Origin: Pseudohalioglobus sediminis
Lineage (GTDB): Bacteria > Pseudomonadota > Gammaproteobacteria > Pseudomonadales > Halieaceae
Reading direction: 5' to 3'
NCBI RefSeq assembly: GCF_008370495.1
Contig: NZ_VTUX01000007.1
Location: 62,001-126,000 of the forward strand
Length of the DNA: 64,000 nt
Shown: in pieces, positions 17,409 through 25,990 of the stretch
Layout: each line of letters opens with the position of its first letter
How positions within the stretch are numbered: position 1 is the first letter of the stretch
Translations under genes and position numbers: made by a program
The notes under the pieces: model-generated
Seen by the model: the letters and a program-made list of their open reading frames with translations, nothing else
Databases searched by the model: none
Told to the model about the DNA's origin: nothing

Positions 17409-18878
17409 ATGCAGCCCATCCCGTTCGACAACACTTTCGCCCGCCTGCCGGACCAGTTTTATACGCGACTGGCGCCGACTCCGGTCACCCGGCCGGGCCT
17501 GGTGCGCGTGAACCGGCCGCTGGCGCAGCAACTGGGCATCGACGCGCAATGGCTGGTCTCCCCGGAAGGTGTGGCCTGCATCGCCGGCAACCAGGTGCCC
17601 GCAGGCGCCGAGCCACTGGCGGCGGTGTACGCGGGGCACCAGTTCGGCAGCTACAACCCGCAGCTGGGGGATGGCCGCGCGCTGCTGCTGGGGGAAGTGA
17701 TAGACCGACAGGGCAGGCGTTTTGACATCCAGCTCAAGGGCTCGGGCCCAACACCCTACTCCCGCGGCGGCGACGGTCGCTCACCGCTGGGACCGGTGTT
17801 GCGCGAATACATTGTCAGCGAGGCGATGCATGCGCTGGGCGTACCCACAACGCGTGCGCTGGCGGCAGTCACCACCGGCGAGCGCGTGATGCGGGACATG
17901 GCGCTCCCGGGCGCGGTGCTGGCACGGGTCGCCGCCAGCCATATCCGCATCGGCAGCTTCCAGTTCTTCGCCGCCAGGGGTGACCAGGAGGCCTTGCAAG
18001 CACTGGTCGCACACTGCCTGCAACGGCACTATCCCGAACAGGCCGACAGCGACAACCCTGCACTGGCGCTGCTGCAGGCGGTTATCGGGGCGCAAGCCAA
18101 GCTGATTTCCCGCTGGCAGCTGCTGGGCTTCATCCACGGCGTCATGAACACCGACAACATGCTTATTTGTGGTGAAACCGTGGACTACGGTCCCTGTGCA
18201 TTCATCGACGATTTCAATCCCAACAAAGTGTTCAGCTCCATCGACCACGGCGGACGCTATGCCTACCGCAACCAGCCAGCGATTGCCCACTGGAACCTGG
18301 CAGTCCTGGCACAGTCGCTGTTGCCAGTGCTGGCTGCGGACCAGGACCGGGCCGTTGCCCTGGCCCAGGAGGCGGTGGACGCGTTCCCCGCGCTGTTCGA
18401 GGCTGCGCACCTGCAGGGCCTGGCCGCCAAGCTGGGGCTGGCCGAGATTGGCGACGCCGACAAACCGCTGGTGGACGAACTGTTTCAATTGATGAGTGAC
18501 GGCAACACCGATTTCACGCTCACTTTCCGCCGCCTCTACGATCACGCCAACGGCCCTGCCCGGGATGTTGGCAAGTGGTTCGAACTGCCGGACAGCTTTA
18601 TCCCGTGGCTGTCGCGCTGGCGCCAGCGCCTGGAGCGCGACTACCTGGCACCCGAGACCCGGGAGCAGCGCATGCGTCGCGCCAACCCGGCTGTCATTCC
18701 CCGCAATCACCGGGTCGAGGAAGCCATTCGCGCGGCGGAAGACGAGGCTGACTTCTCGCCCTTCCATACCCTGGTGGACCGGCTGGCAGATCCCTTCGAG
18801 CTCGACGCCGATGACGACCGCCTGCTGACACCGCCGACTCCGCAGGAAGTGGTGCAGCGCACCTTCTGCGGCACCTGA
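17409..18878 (+). CDS. selO: Protein adenylyltransferase SelO (YdiU)
   Basis: A 489-residue pseudokinase-fold enzyme that transfers AMP from ATP to Ser/Thr/Tyr of target proteins, linked to redox homeostasis in E. coli. Family marks are AVYAGHQFGSYNPQLGDGRA near residue 73, SGPTPYSRGGDGRSPLGPVL near 113, HGVMNTDNM near 240 and CAFIDDFNPNKVFSSIDHGG near 262. The chain ends QRTFCGT: the cysteine third from the end occupies the place of selenocysteine in eukaryotic SelO. The start at 17409 follows GAGGATAG. Length and motif order are typical. Confidence 0.95.
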   Translation: MQPIPFDNTFARLPDQFYTRLAPTPVTRPGLVRVNRPLAQQLGIDAQWLVSPEGVACIAGNQVPAGAEPLAAVYAGHQFGSYNPQLGDGRALLLGEVIDRQGRRFDIQLKGSGPTPYSRGGDGRSPLGPVLREYIVSEAMHALGVPTTRALAAVTTGERVMRDMALPGAVLARVAASHIRIGSFQFFAARGDQEALQALVAHCLQRHYPEQADSDNPALALLQAVIGAQAKLISRWQLLGFIHGVMNTDNMLICGETVDYGPCAFIDDFNPNKVFSSIDHGGRYAYRNQPAIAHWNLAVLAQSLLPVLAADQDRAVALAQEAVDAFPALFEAAHLQGLAAKLGLAEIGDADKPLVDELFQLMSDGNTDFTLTFRRLYDHANGPARDVGKWFELPDSFIPWLSRWRQRLERDYLAPETREQRMRRANPAVIPRNHRVEEAIRAAEDEADFSPFHTLVDRLADPFELDADDDRLLTPPTPQEVVQRTFCGT

Positions 18879-18976
18879 ACGGCATTGGCAGCACCGGGCG
18901 CAGGGGTTATGCTGCAGGTGGATCGTGCATGCATACGATCCTAATAATGACTAACAACCAGTCCGGAGAACCAGCA

Positions 18977-19315
18977 ATGGCAGGATATTTTGAGCTGAAA
19001 AAAGCCAAGAACGGAGACTTCTATTTCAACCTGGTGGCCGGCAACGGCCAGGGCATTCTGAAAAGTGAAATGTACTCGAGCAGGAGCGCCGCTGAAAACG
19101 GCATCGCGTCGGTACAGAACAACTGCGGTGAAGACAGCCAGTTCGAGTGCAAGGAATCCACCAACGGCAAAGCCTATTTCGTGTTGAAGGCGAAGAACCA
19201 CCAGGTCATCGGCCAGAGCCAGATGTATGAATCCGAATCCGGCTGCGCCAACGGCATCGAATCAGTGAAGAGCAACGGCTGCACTGATGTGATCAAGGAC
19301 CTGACCGACGCCTGA
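18977..19315 (+). CDS. yegP: YegP family protein (DUF1508 repeat pair)
   Basis: A 112-residue protein of two tandem DUF1508 repeats (about 1-55 and 56-108), each with the strand-turn pattern F-x-L-K-x-x-N-x-x-x-Y-F and a closing A-x-x-G-I-x-S-V-x-x-N. It aligns end to end with E. coli YegP (MAG-FEL start). The ATG at 18977 with a CGGAG ribosome site is preferred to an upstream ATG at 18929. Function is unknown; it is a small cytosolic dimer-like fold. It stands between selO and the DHODH fusion, about 100 bases after selO. Confidence 0.88.
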   Translation: MAGYFELKKAKNGDFYFNLVAGNGQGILKSEMYSSRSAAENGIASVQNNCGEDSQFECKESTNGKAYFVLKAKNHQVIGQSQMYESESGCANGIESVKSNGCTDVIKDLTDA

Positions 19316-19463
19316 ACAACGCCGGGCAGGGACGCCCGTCACCCCCGGCGCCGGCGCGCCTGGCGCGCCTGTTTGTACCCGAAGCAGACCGTGCACAGCT
19401 GGCGCAAATGGGGCAACAGCTCGAGAGAGCGTGACCAAGGTCGTGCAGAAGTAGTGAAAGCCG

Positions 19464-19469
19464 TATAAT
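19464..19469 (+). promoter_or_regulatory. Perfect TATAAT -10 upstream of the DHODH fusion
   Basis: A consensus TATAAT at 19464-19469 lies 38 bases before the preferred TTG start at 19508. No good -35 is visible 16-18 bases upstream, so an activator may be needed. The hexamer overlaps an alternative TTG at 19469, which argues against that earlier start. Confidence 0.35.
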
Positions 19470-19507
19470 TGCGCCACGTTTCACCCCATCGACCCGAGTC
19501 CACGACC

Positions 19508-21124
19508 TTGAGCACTGAATTTTTCGGCAAAACCCTCTCCGGCCCCTTCACCATCCCTTCCGGTATCGTCACCACCGCCGTACCGATTATCCAGTATATT
19601 TTTGACCATATGCCCGAGGTCGGCGTGCTGACCACCAAGAGCATCGGCCTGGAGCCACGGGCAGGCTACCGCGAACCGGTTCTCAGCCAGTATGCCCCCG
19701 GCTGCTTCGTCAACGCGGTGGGCCTGACTAATCCCGGGGCAGAGAAATCCGCCGAACTGATGGCTGCGCTGCGGGTGCCGGAGGATCGCTTCCTGCTCAC
19801 CTCCATTTTCGGCGGCAGCATCGCCGAGTTCGTTGAGGTGGCGAAACTGCTGGCGCCGGTCTCCGACGGCCTGGAGCTCAACCTCTCCTGCCCGCACGCC
19901 AAAGGGTACGGCATGGCCATGGGCCAGGACCCGGACATGGTGCGCGAGATCGTCAGTGCGGTGAAGGCCGTGGTGGATATCCCGGTGATTCCCAAGCTCA
20001 CCCCCAACACCCCCGATATCGCCATGATCGCACGGGCCGCCGAGGCCGGGGGCGCCGACGGCTTCTGCGCCGTCAACACCGTGGGACCGGGCTATACCTC
20101 GGCCCATGGCCAGCCGGTGCTGAGCAACGGCGCCGGCGGCATGTCCGGCAAGGGCATTCTGCCCATCGGCCTCAAGTGCGTGAAAGAGGTACGCGAGGCC
20201 AGTGCCCTACCGATTATCGGCTGCGGCGGTATCTCCAGCGCCGATGACGTGCGCGCCTTCACCGACGCCGGCGCCGACATCGTTGGCATCGGTTCCGCCC
20301 TCATCGGCTTGACCACCGATGAGATCGGCGAATATTTCCGCACCCTGGCAGCGGACCTCGAGCACGACAGGAATCGCGCCGAAACGCACATCCGCTACGA
20401 CGTGGACATGCACTTCGCACCGGTCACCCTGGTGAAAAACCAACGCGTATGTGAGGACATCACCCTCCTCACCTTTGACCGCAAGATCAACATACAGGCC
20501 GGTGAATTCATTTTCCTGTGGGTGCCGGGTGTCGGCGAGAAGCCTTTTTCCGCACTTAACGACGACCCCTTCTCACTGGTCGTGATCGACGTGGGCCAGT
20601 TCACCCATGCGCTGATGGACCTGCCCGAGGGCACCGAGTGCTATGTGCGCGGTCCGCATGGCATACCGGTCAACCCACCGGAAGGCGCCAGGGTGATGGC
20701 GGTCGCCGGTGGTACCGGCCTGGCGGCGGTGTACCAGGTGGCCAGGGACTTCGGTAACGCCGAGGTGTTTACCGGCGCGCGCACGGCGGAACGCCTGTAT
20801 TTCCTGGAAGAGTGCCGGCAGATCGCCGAGGTGCATGTGGCCACCGACGATGGCAGCGCGGGCTACCATGGCCTGGTGACCGAACTGTTGCGCCAACGTC
20901 TGAAAGGGATGTCGCCCGAAGAACGCGACGCGCTGGTGTTCTATAACTGTGGCCCGGAACCCATGGTGCATGCAGCCGTCGCAGTGCAACGGGAGTTCTG
21001 CCGCGACGAGCAGATCTACAGCGCTATCGACTACCTGACCAAGTGCGGTGTGGGCATCTGCGGCGCCTGCGCCGCCCCCGATGGCCGGCGCCTGTGCGTG
21101 GACGGCCCGTTCCTGTCAGCCTAG
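19508..21124 (+). CDS. Dihydroorotate-dehydrogenase-family protein fused to a PyrK-like reductase
   Basis: A single chain of about 538 residues. Residues about 1-290 form a class 1 DHODH-type flavin barrel (NLSCPHAKG with the candidate catalytic Cys, PKLTPNTPDI, AVNTVGPGY, IIGCGGISSADD). Residues about 305-538 form a PyrK-like FAD/2Fe-2S reductase (flavin part AGEFIFLWVPG, NAD part AVAGGTGLAAVYQVA, cluster KCGVGICGACAAPDGRRLC). In class 1B enzymes these are separate PyrD and PyrK subunits. The core also carries the SCPH...GQDP...KLTPN signature of PreA/dihydropyrimidine dehydrogenase and archaeal-type PyrD, so orotate may not be the substrate. The TTG at 19508 fits homologous N-termini. Confidence 0.8.
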   Translation: MSTEFFGKTLSGPFTIPSGIVTTAVPIIQYIFDHMPEVGVLTTKSIGLEPRAGYREPVLSQYAPGCFVNAVGLTNPGAEKSAELMAALRVPEDRFLLTSIFGGSIAEFVEVAKLLAPVSDGLELNLSCPHAKGYGMAMGQDPDMVREIVSAVKAVVDIPVIPKLTPNTPDIAMIARAAEAGGADGFCAVNTVGPGYTSAHGQPVLSNGAGGMSGKGILPIGLKCVKEVREASALPIIGCGGISSADDVRAFTDAGADIVGIGSALIGLTTDEIGEYFRTLAADLEHDRNRAETHIRYDVDMHFAPVTLVKNQRVCEDITLLTFDRKINIQAGEFIFLWVPGVGEKPFSALNDDPFSLVVIDVGQFTHALMDLPEGTECYVRGPHGIPVNPPEGARVMAVAGGTGLAAVYQVARDFGNAEVFTGARTAERLYFLEECRQIAEVHVATDDGSAGYHGLVTELLRQRLKGMSPEERDALVFYNCGPEPMVHAAVAVQREFCRDEQIYSAIDYLTKCGVGICGACAAPDGRRLCVDGPFLSA

Positions 21125-21480
21125 GCGATAAACGCCTCCTGGGCGGCTTTGACCGTGTCAGCGGGGCACGTCACCACCACGACCTGCTCATAGCCCATCT
21201 TGACCAACTGTTGCGCCGCCAGCGTGGCGCGGCCACCGCTGGCACAGTGCAGGTAGATGGGATGGGCCTCATCCGGAATCACCTCACCCACCTTCAACTC
21301 CAGTACGCCGCGGGGAATATTGACCGAGTGCGGCGCGGTGAGGTGGGCCACTTCCACCGGTTCACGCACATCGACGATGGTACCGCCGTTCTCGCTGATC
21401 TCCTGCATGGCAGTATTGGCGTCGACACAGCGCAGGCCCGCGCGGGCCTCGGCAACGAGTTCGGGTACGGTTTTCAACAT
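21121..21480 (-). CDS. Rhodanese-like sulfurtransferase domain protein
   Basis: A 119-residue single rhodanese domain. The active loop CASGGRA (Cys followed by the conserved Gly/Arg) is intact and the CH2A-like VDVREPVEVAHLTAPHSVNI is clear, so it should be catalytically competent for persulfide transfer. The ATG at 21480 is chosen because GGAGAAG precedes it; the frame stays open upstream without homology. It converges with the DHODH fusion, the two stop codons overlapping by four bases. Confidence 0.9.
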   Translation of the reverse strand: MLKTVPELVAEARAGLRCVDANTAMQEISENGGTIVDVREPVEVAHLTAPHSVNIPRGVLELKVGEVIPDEAHPIYLHCASGGRATLAAQQLVKMGYEQVVVVTCPADTVKAAQEAFIA

Positions 21481-21620
21481 GATCTTCTCCCTGAGCCTGC
21501 ATATTAATACATCATAAAACACGAATTTACCCGGGGACGATAGCGGCAAGAGCCCTGGTTGTCCATGCCGAGCGCGCTGATTGCTGGCCCGCTTATAGCG
21601 GCCGGCCAGAAGCCGGCAGG

Positions 21621-22730
21621 CTAAGCCAGCGAGTCCAGCATCTCTTTCTCGAACGCAAGCAGGCCGGCGCCATCACTGTCGCGTACCTTGTTGGCCCAAT
21701 CCGGGTTGGCAATCATCGCCCTGCCCACGGCGACCAGGTCAAACTCCCCCGCCTCCATGCGCGCGACCAGTTCGTCCAGGCTGGCGGGCTGCCCTTCGTG
21801 GAAGGTCACCTCTCCCGGGGCGGGCAGGAAATCGTGGTTCAAGCCAACGCTGCCCACGGTGATCGCCGGTTTGCCGGTTATCTTGCGCGTCCAGCCGGCC
21901 AGGTTGAGCTTACTACCCTCGAACTCGGGCTCCCAGAAGCGTCGGGTGGAGCAGTGGAAAATATCCACGCCGGCGTCACTCAGGGGCATCAGGAACGCTT
22001 CCAGCTCGGCCGGGGTAGGCGCCAGGCGCGCGCTGTAGTCCTGTTGCTTCCACTGTGACCAGCGCAGAATTACCGGGAAATCCGGCCCCACGGCGGCGCG
22101 CACCGCGCGGATGATCTCGATGGCGAAGCGACTGCGGTTCTGCATGGAGCCACCGTACTCATCTTCCCGGACATTGGTGCCCGCCCAGAAGAACTGGTCG
22201 ATCAGGTACCCGTGGGCACCGTGAATCTCCACGGCGTCACAGCCGATGCGTTTGGCATCCGCCGCACCCCTGGCAAAGGCAGCCACCACCTCGGCGATGT
22301 CGTCTTTGGTCATCACGTGGCGATTCACCTTGCCCGGCACGTTCATGCCCGACGGTGCGTAGCCGTTCACCTCGCCCTCTGGCAGGGTGCCGGATTTGCG
22401 CATACCACCCACATGCCACAACTGGGGCGCGATGCGGCCGCCCTCCTCATGCACCGCGTCCACCACGCGCTGCCAGGCGGCGAGGCGCTCCTCGCCGTGG
22501 AAATAGGGCACATCGGGATAGCCATTGGCGGCGATGTGGTCCACGCAGGTGCCCTCGGTGATGATGAGCCCGGCACCGCCCGCTGCCCTGCGGCGGTAAT
22601 ACTCGACGTTGGCGTCATTGGGAATATTGCCCGGGCTCTGGTTGCGGGTCATGGGTGCCATGACGATACGATTGGCCAGCTTGAGGCTGCCAAGGGAGAA
22701 GGGGCGGAACAGAATACTGTTGTCAGTCAT
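21621..22730 (-). CDS. NADH:flavin oxidoreductase, Old Yellow Enzyme family
   Basis: A 369-residue FMN barrel. OYE marks are NRIVMAPMTRNQSP near residue 20, GLIITEGTCVDHIAANGYP near 53, APQLWHVGG near 100, EIHGAHGYLIDQFF near 168 (substrate-binding His pair region) and YGGSMQNRSRFAIEI. Such enzymes reduce activated alkenes with NAD(P)H. It is divergent from the Mo-hydroxylase genes with about 155 bases between starts. Confidence 0.93.
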   Translation of the reverse strand: MTDNSILFRPFSLGSLKLANRIVMAPMTRNQSPGNIPNDANVEYYRRRAAGGAGLIITEGTCVDHIAANGYPDVPYFHGEERLAAWQRVVDAVHEEGGRIAPQLWHVGGMRKSGTLPEGEVNGYAPSGMNVPGKVNRHVMTKDDIAEVVAAFARGAADAKRIGCDAVEIHGAHGYLIDQFFWAGTNVREDEYGGSMQNRSRFAIEIIRAVRAAVGPDFPVILRWSQWKQQDYSARLAPTPAELEAFLMPLSDAGVDIFHCSTRRFWEPEFEGSKLNLAGWTRKITGKPAITVGSVGLNHDFLPAPGEVTFHEGQPASLDELVARMEAGEFDLVAVGRAMIANPDWANKVRDSDGAGLLAFEKEMLDSLA

Positions 22731-22886
22731 GGGGTTATCCGGTCTGGTGAAAGGCTGCGCGCTATTCTATTTCAAGCCCGCGGAAGGCGCACCGACATTC
22801 TTTCCCGCGCCTTAGTCGCCATGGTGTGATCCAAAACACAACTGCAAGCGTTATCATAGGCTACGCCCCCAATGTGAGACCCGCCA

Positions 22887-23408
22887 GTGGATCGAGTACG
22901 CCTGAGTTTTGAACTGAATGGACAGCGACAGGAGCTGTCGATCGAAAGCGATACACCCCTGCTCTGGGTGCTGCGCGACGTGCTCAATATGAATGGCACC
23001 AAGTTCGGGTGTGGCATGGGGCTGTGCGGTGCCTGTACCGTGCATATCGATGGCGAACCGGTGCGCAGCTGCTCGATGCCTATCAACGCGGTGGCCAACC
23101 GCCGTGTCACCACCATTGAGGGGCTGGCGGCCGATGGTAAGCATCCGCTGCAGCGGGCCTGGGTCGCGGAGAATGTGCCGCAATGTGGCTACTGCCAGTC
23201 CGGCCAGATCATGTCGGCGGCCGCCCTGCTGAGCAAAAACCCCGATCCCACCGATGCCGATATCGACAGCGCCATGTCCGGCAACCTGTGTCGATGCGGC
23301 ACCTACGGGCGTATTCGCAAAGCCATCAAGAGCGCCTCGAAGAATGCCTCAAAGAGCGTCGCGGGCCTTGCAGTCAACAGCTGGGAACCCGGGGAGAGCG
23401 CATCATGA
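22887..23408 (+). CDS. 2Fe-2S subunit of a xanthine-oxidase-family Mo-hydroxylase (IorA-like)
   Basis: A 173-residue small subunit with both clusters visible: plant-type ligands Cys42, Cys47, Cys50, Cys62 and the second cluster Cys100, Cys103, Cys135, Cys137. The start is GTG at 22887. The last 30 residues are a Lys/Ser-rich extension beyond the usual domain. As in isoquinoline 1-oxidoreductase and related enzymes, no FAD subunit gene is present, so electrons probably go to a membrane or cytochrome acceptor. The stop overlaps the large-subunit ATG (ATGA). Confidence 0.93.
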   Translation: MDRVRLSFELNGQRQELSIESDTPLLWVLRDVLNMNGTKFGCGMGLCGACTVHIDGEPVRSCSMPINAVANRRVTTIEGLAADGKHPLQRAWVAENVPQCGYCQSGQIMSAAALLSKNPDPTDADIDSAMSGNLCRCGTYGRIRKAIKSASKNASKSVAGLAVNSWEPGESAS

Positions 23409-25561
23409 GCCTGTCCAGGCGGGAATTTATCCGCAATTTCTCTATTGCCGGCGGCGGCCTCACCCTCGGTTTCACGCTGAATGCCATCGCCGGGCCCACT
23501 GCCGCGGGCGACCTGCAGCCCAACGCCTTCCTGCGCATCACGCCGCAGGGAGAGATTATCGTGCAGATACACAAGGTAGAGATGGGACAGGGTACCGTCA
23601 CCGGACTGGTTACCCTGATTGCCGAGGAGCTGGAAGCTGACCCGGCGAGCGTGCGCTACGAAATGGCGCCCGTGGACGACGCCTTCACTGACCCCGAATA
23701 CCGCATGCAGATTACCGGCGGCAGCAACGCCATCCGGGTTTATTACCGGCCCCTGCGCGAAACCGGCGCTGCGGCCAGGGCGATGCTGCTGGCCGCAGCC
23801 AGCGCGCGCAGCGGCCTGCCGACAGCGCAGTTGCAGGCCGAGCGCGGCCGCATCACCAGCGCCGACGGGCGCTTCGCCTACAACTACGGTGAACTGGCTG
23901 CCGAGGCCGGCAAGTTGCCGGTACCGGAAAACCCGCCGCTCAAAGCTGCGGCTGATTTTCGCCTGATCGGCAAACTTGACCAGCGCCTGGATACACCGCC
24001 CAAAGTGAATGGCAGCGCCCGCTTCGGTATCGACGCGCCCCTGCCGGAGACACTCGTGGCCGTGGTCGTACGCCCTCCCGTGGCCCGGGGGGCGATGACC
24101 GGCTATGACGACAGCAAGGCCAGGGACCTGCCCGGCGTGCACAGTATCGTAGCCATCGACGCCGGCGTTGCCGTGGTTGCCAGCAACTACTGGCGCGCGC
24201 GCAAGGCCGCCGAGGCGGTCACACTGCAGTGGGAGGCCGGGGATTCAGCACTGACCGACAGCGACGCCATCGACGCCGCCCTGACCGACGCACTCAATGG
24301 CGACAGCTTCGCCACCATTCGCGATGACGGTGAAGCCCCCGAGGCAGCCCCGGCACAGGCACTGGACGCGGAATACAGCGTGCCTTTCCTGGCCCACGCT
24401 ACCATGGAACCCATGAACGCCACGGTGGACCCGATTTCCAGGGAAGTCTGGGTGGGGACCCAGGCGCCGGACATAACCAGCAGCTTCGCCGCGCTGGGCC
24501 TGGGCGTCGAGGCCGACGAGATCACCGTGCACAACCAGTTTCTCGGTGGCGGATTTGGCCGCCGCTCCATGCCCGACCATGTGCTGGAGGCGGCACAGGT
24601 GGCCGCGGCGGTGGGCAAGCGCGTCAAGCTGGTATGGAGCCGTGAGGACGACACCCAGCACGATTTCTATCGCCCGCCCATGAAATCACGCCTCAGCGCC
24701 GGCCTCGACCAGAGCGGCCAGGTAGTCAGCTGGCGCCACCGCCTGGCCGGCCCCAGCCTGATGCAATCCACCGTGGACGCCATGGCGCCGGCGATCATGC
24801 CCGGCTGGATTCCCGACTTCCTGATCGACTTCGGTGCCGGGCTGGCGGGCAGGAAAGACAACTCTTCTGTCGAGGGCGCCGACGAACTGCCCTACGCCTT
24901 TGGCCACATCCAGGTGGCCTACCGCAACGTGGAAACGCCGGTCCCGCTGGGATTCTGGCGCTCTGTGGGGCACAGCCATACGGCCTTCGTGGTGGAAAGT
25001 TTCGTCGATGAACTGGCCCACGCTGCCGGGGTCGACCCGGTCGCGTTCCGACGCCGCTATCTGGCGGCGGACAGTCGCCACCGGCAGGTGCTGGACCGGG
25101 TTGCGGAACTGAGCAACTGGGGCAACGCCCCGGCGGGCCACTACCAGGGCGTGGCCGTGCATGAATCCTTTCATACGCTGGTGGCCGAGGTGGTGGAAAT
25201 TTCCATGCAGGGCAACACGCCAAAACTGGAGCGCGCTTTTTGCGCAGTGCACTGCGGCCGCGCCGTTAACCCGGACGTGGTGCGACAGCAGATGGAAGGC
25301 GGCATGGTATTCGGCCTCTGCGCGGCGCTAAAAGGCGAGATCACACTGCGCGACGGCGCAGTGCAACAGGGTAACTTTCACGACTACCCGCTACTGCGCA
25401 TCAACGAAGTGCCGGAGATAGAGGTCGCCATTATCGACAGTGATGCTGCGCCCACGGGGGTGGGTGAACCGGCCACACCACCAGCGGCCCCTGCACTGGG
25501 CAACGCGATTTTTGCCGCCACCGGCCAGCGCCTGCGCCAACTGCCTTTCAAGTTATCATAG
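23405..25561 (+). CDS. Molybdopterin-binding large subunit of a Mo-hydroxylase (IorB-like)
   Basis: A 718-residue catalytic subunit starting [12 protein letters not shown], a twin-arginine signal that would carry the folded heterodimer to the periplasm with its partner. Visible motifs are the moco-binding [15 protein letters not shown] near residue 378, [20 protein letters not shown] near 515, and [17 protein letters not shown] near 683 with the expected catalytic Glu. It oxidises an aldehyde or N-heterocycle using water as oxygen source; the exact substrate is unknown. No XdhC-type maturation gene is adjacent. It converges with the SnoaL-like gene, overlapping by six bases. Confidence 0.92.
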   Translation: MSLSRREFIRNFSIAGGGLTLGFTLNAIAGPTAAGDLQPNAFLRITPQGEIIVQIHKVEMGQGTVTGLVTLIAEELEADPASVRYEMAPVDDAFTDPEYRMQITGGSNAIRVYYRPLRETGAAARAMLLAAASARSGLPTAQLQAERGRITSADGRFAYNYGELAAEAGKLPVPENPPLKAAADFRLIGKLDQRLDTPPKVNGSARFGIDAPLPETLVAVVVRPPVARGAMTGYDDSKARDLPGVHSIVAIDAGVAVVASNYWRARKAAEAVTLQWEAGDSALTDSDAIDAALTDALNGDSFATIRDDGEAPEAAPAQALDAEYSVPFLAHATMEPMNATVDPISREVWVGTQAPDITSSFAALGLGVEADEITVHNQFLGGGFGRRSMPDHVLEAAQVAAAVGKRVKLVWSREDDTQHDFYRPPMKSRLSAGLDQSGQVVSWRHRLAGPSLMQSTVDAMAPAIMPGWIPDFLIDFGAGLAGRKDNSSVEGADELPYAFGHIQVAYRNVETPVPLGFWRSVGHSHTAFVVESFVDELAHAAGVDPVAFRRRYLAADSRHRQVLDRVAELSNWGNAPAGHYQGVAVHESFHTLVAEVVEISMQGNTPKLERAFCAVHCGRAVNPDVVRQQMEGGMVFGLCAALKGEITLRDGAVQQGNFHDYPLLRINEVPEIEVAIIDSDAAPTGVGEPATPPAAPALGNAIFAATGQRLRQLPFKLS

Positions 25562-25990
25562 GGGCGCCTGCAACAGGTGCGCACTCAGGTCCCCGTATAA
25601 GCGCGGGATGATCTGGCGACTGCTGAAATGCCAGTCGTCCCCCGCGCGGGCAAAGGTGTCGCGATAGCAGCCCGCCATCACCGCCTGTAAGGGCAATGCT
25701 TCCGTGGCCTGCAGCACGGTGAAGTAGGAGCGTGCGGTGGCGCTGTCGCCATCCACTTCCACCAGCACATTGCTGGTGACGTGATGCGACTGTGGCGTGC
25801 CGTCCTCATAAAGGCGCGTGAAGGCGCTGTAGATTTGCACGATGTCATCCGTGCCCTCGCCCTGCACCTCTCCGTCAGGTCCGATAAACCGCGCGTGCTG
25901 CAACAGCACGCCGATCGCCGCCAAATCGCCGGCATCAATCAGTTCTGCGTAGCGGTATATCAGGTTTTCAATCTGGCGTTCCGGGGACAT
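25556..25990 (-). CDS. SnoaL/NTF2-like domain protein
   Basis: A 144-residue cone-fold protein (SnoaL_4-type). It has the N-terminal helix pair IENLIYRYAELIDAGDLAAIG, a central strand SHHVTSNVLVEVDGDSATAR and the closing strand CYRDTFARAGDDWHFSSRQI. Relatives include small lyases/isomerases and the beta subunits of ring-hydroxylating dioxygenases; none can be assigned here. Its ATG lies inside the end of the upstream AGCS symporter gene (23-base overlap), so the two are probably co-transcribed. Confidence 0.85.
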   Translation of the reverse strand: MSPERQIENLIYRYAELIDAGDLAAIGVLLQHARFIGPDGEVQGEGTDDIVQIYSAFTRLYEDGTPQSHHVTSNVLVEVDGDSATARSYFTVLQATEALPLQAVMAGCYRDTFARAGDDWHFSSRQIIPRLYGDLSAHLLQAPL

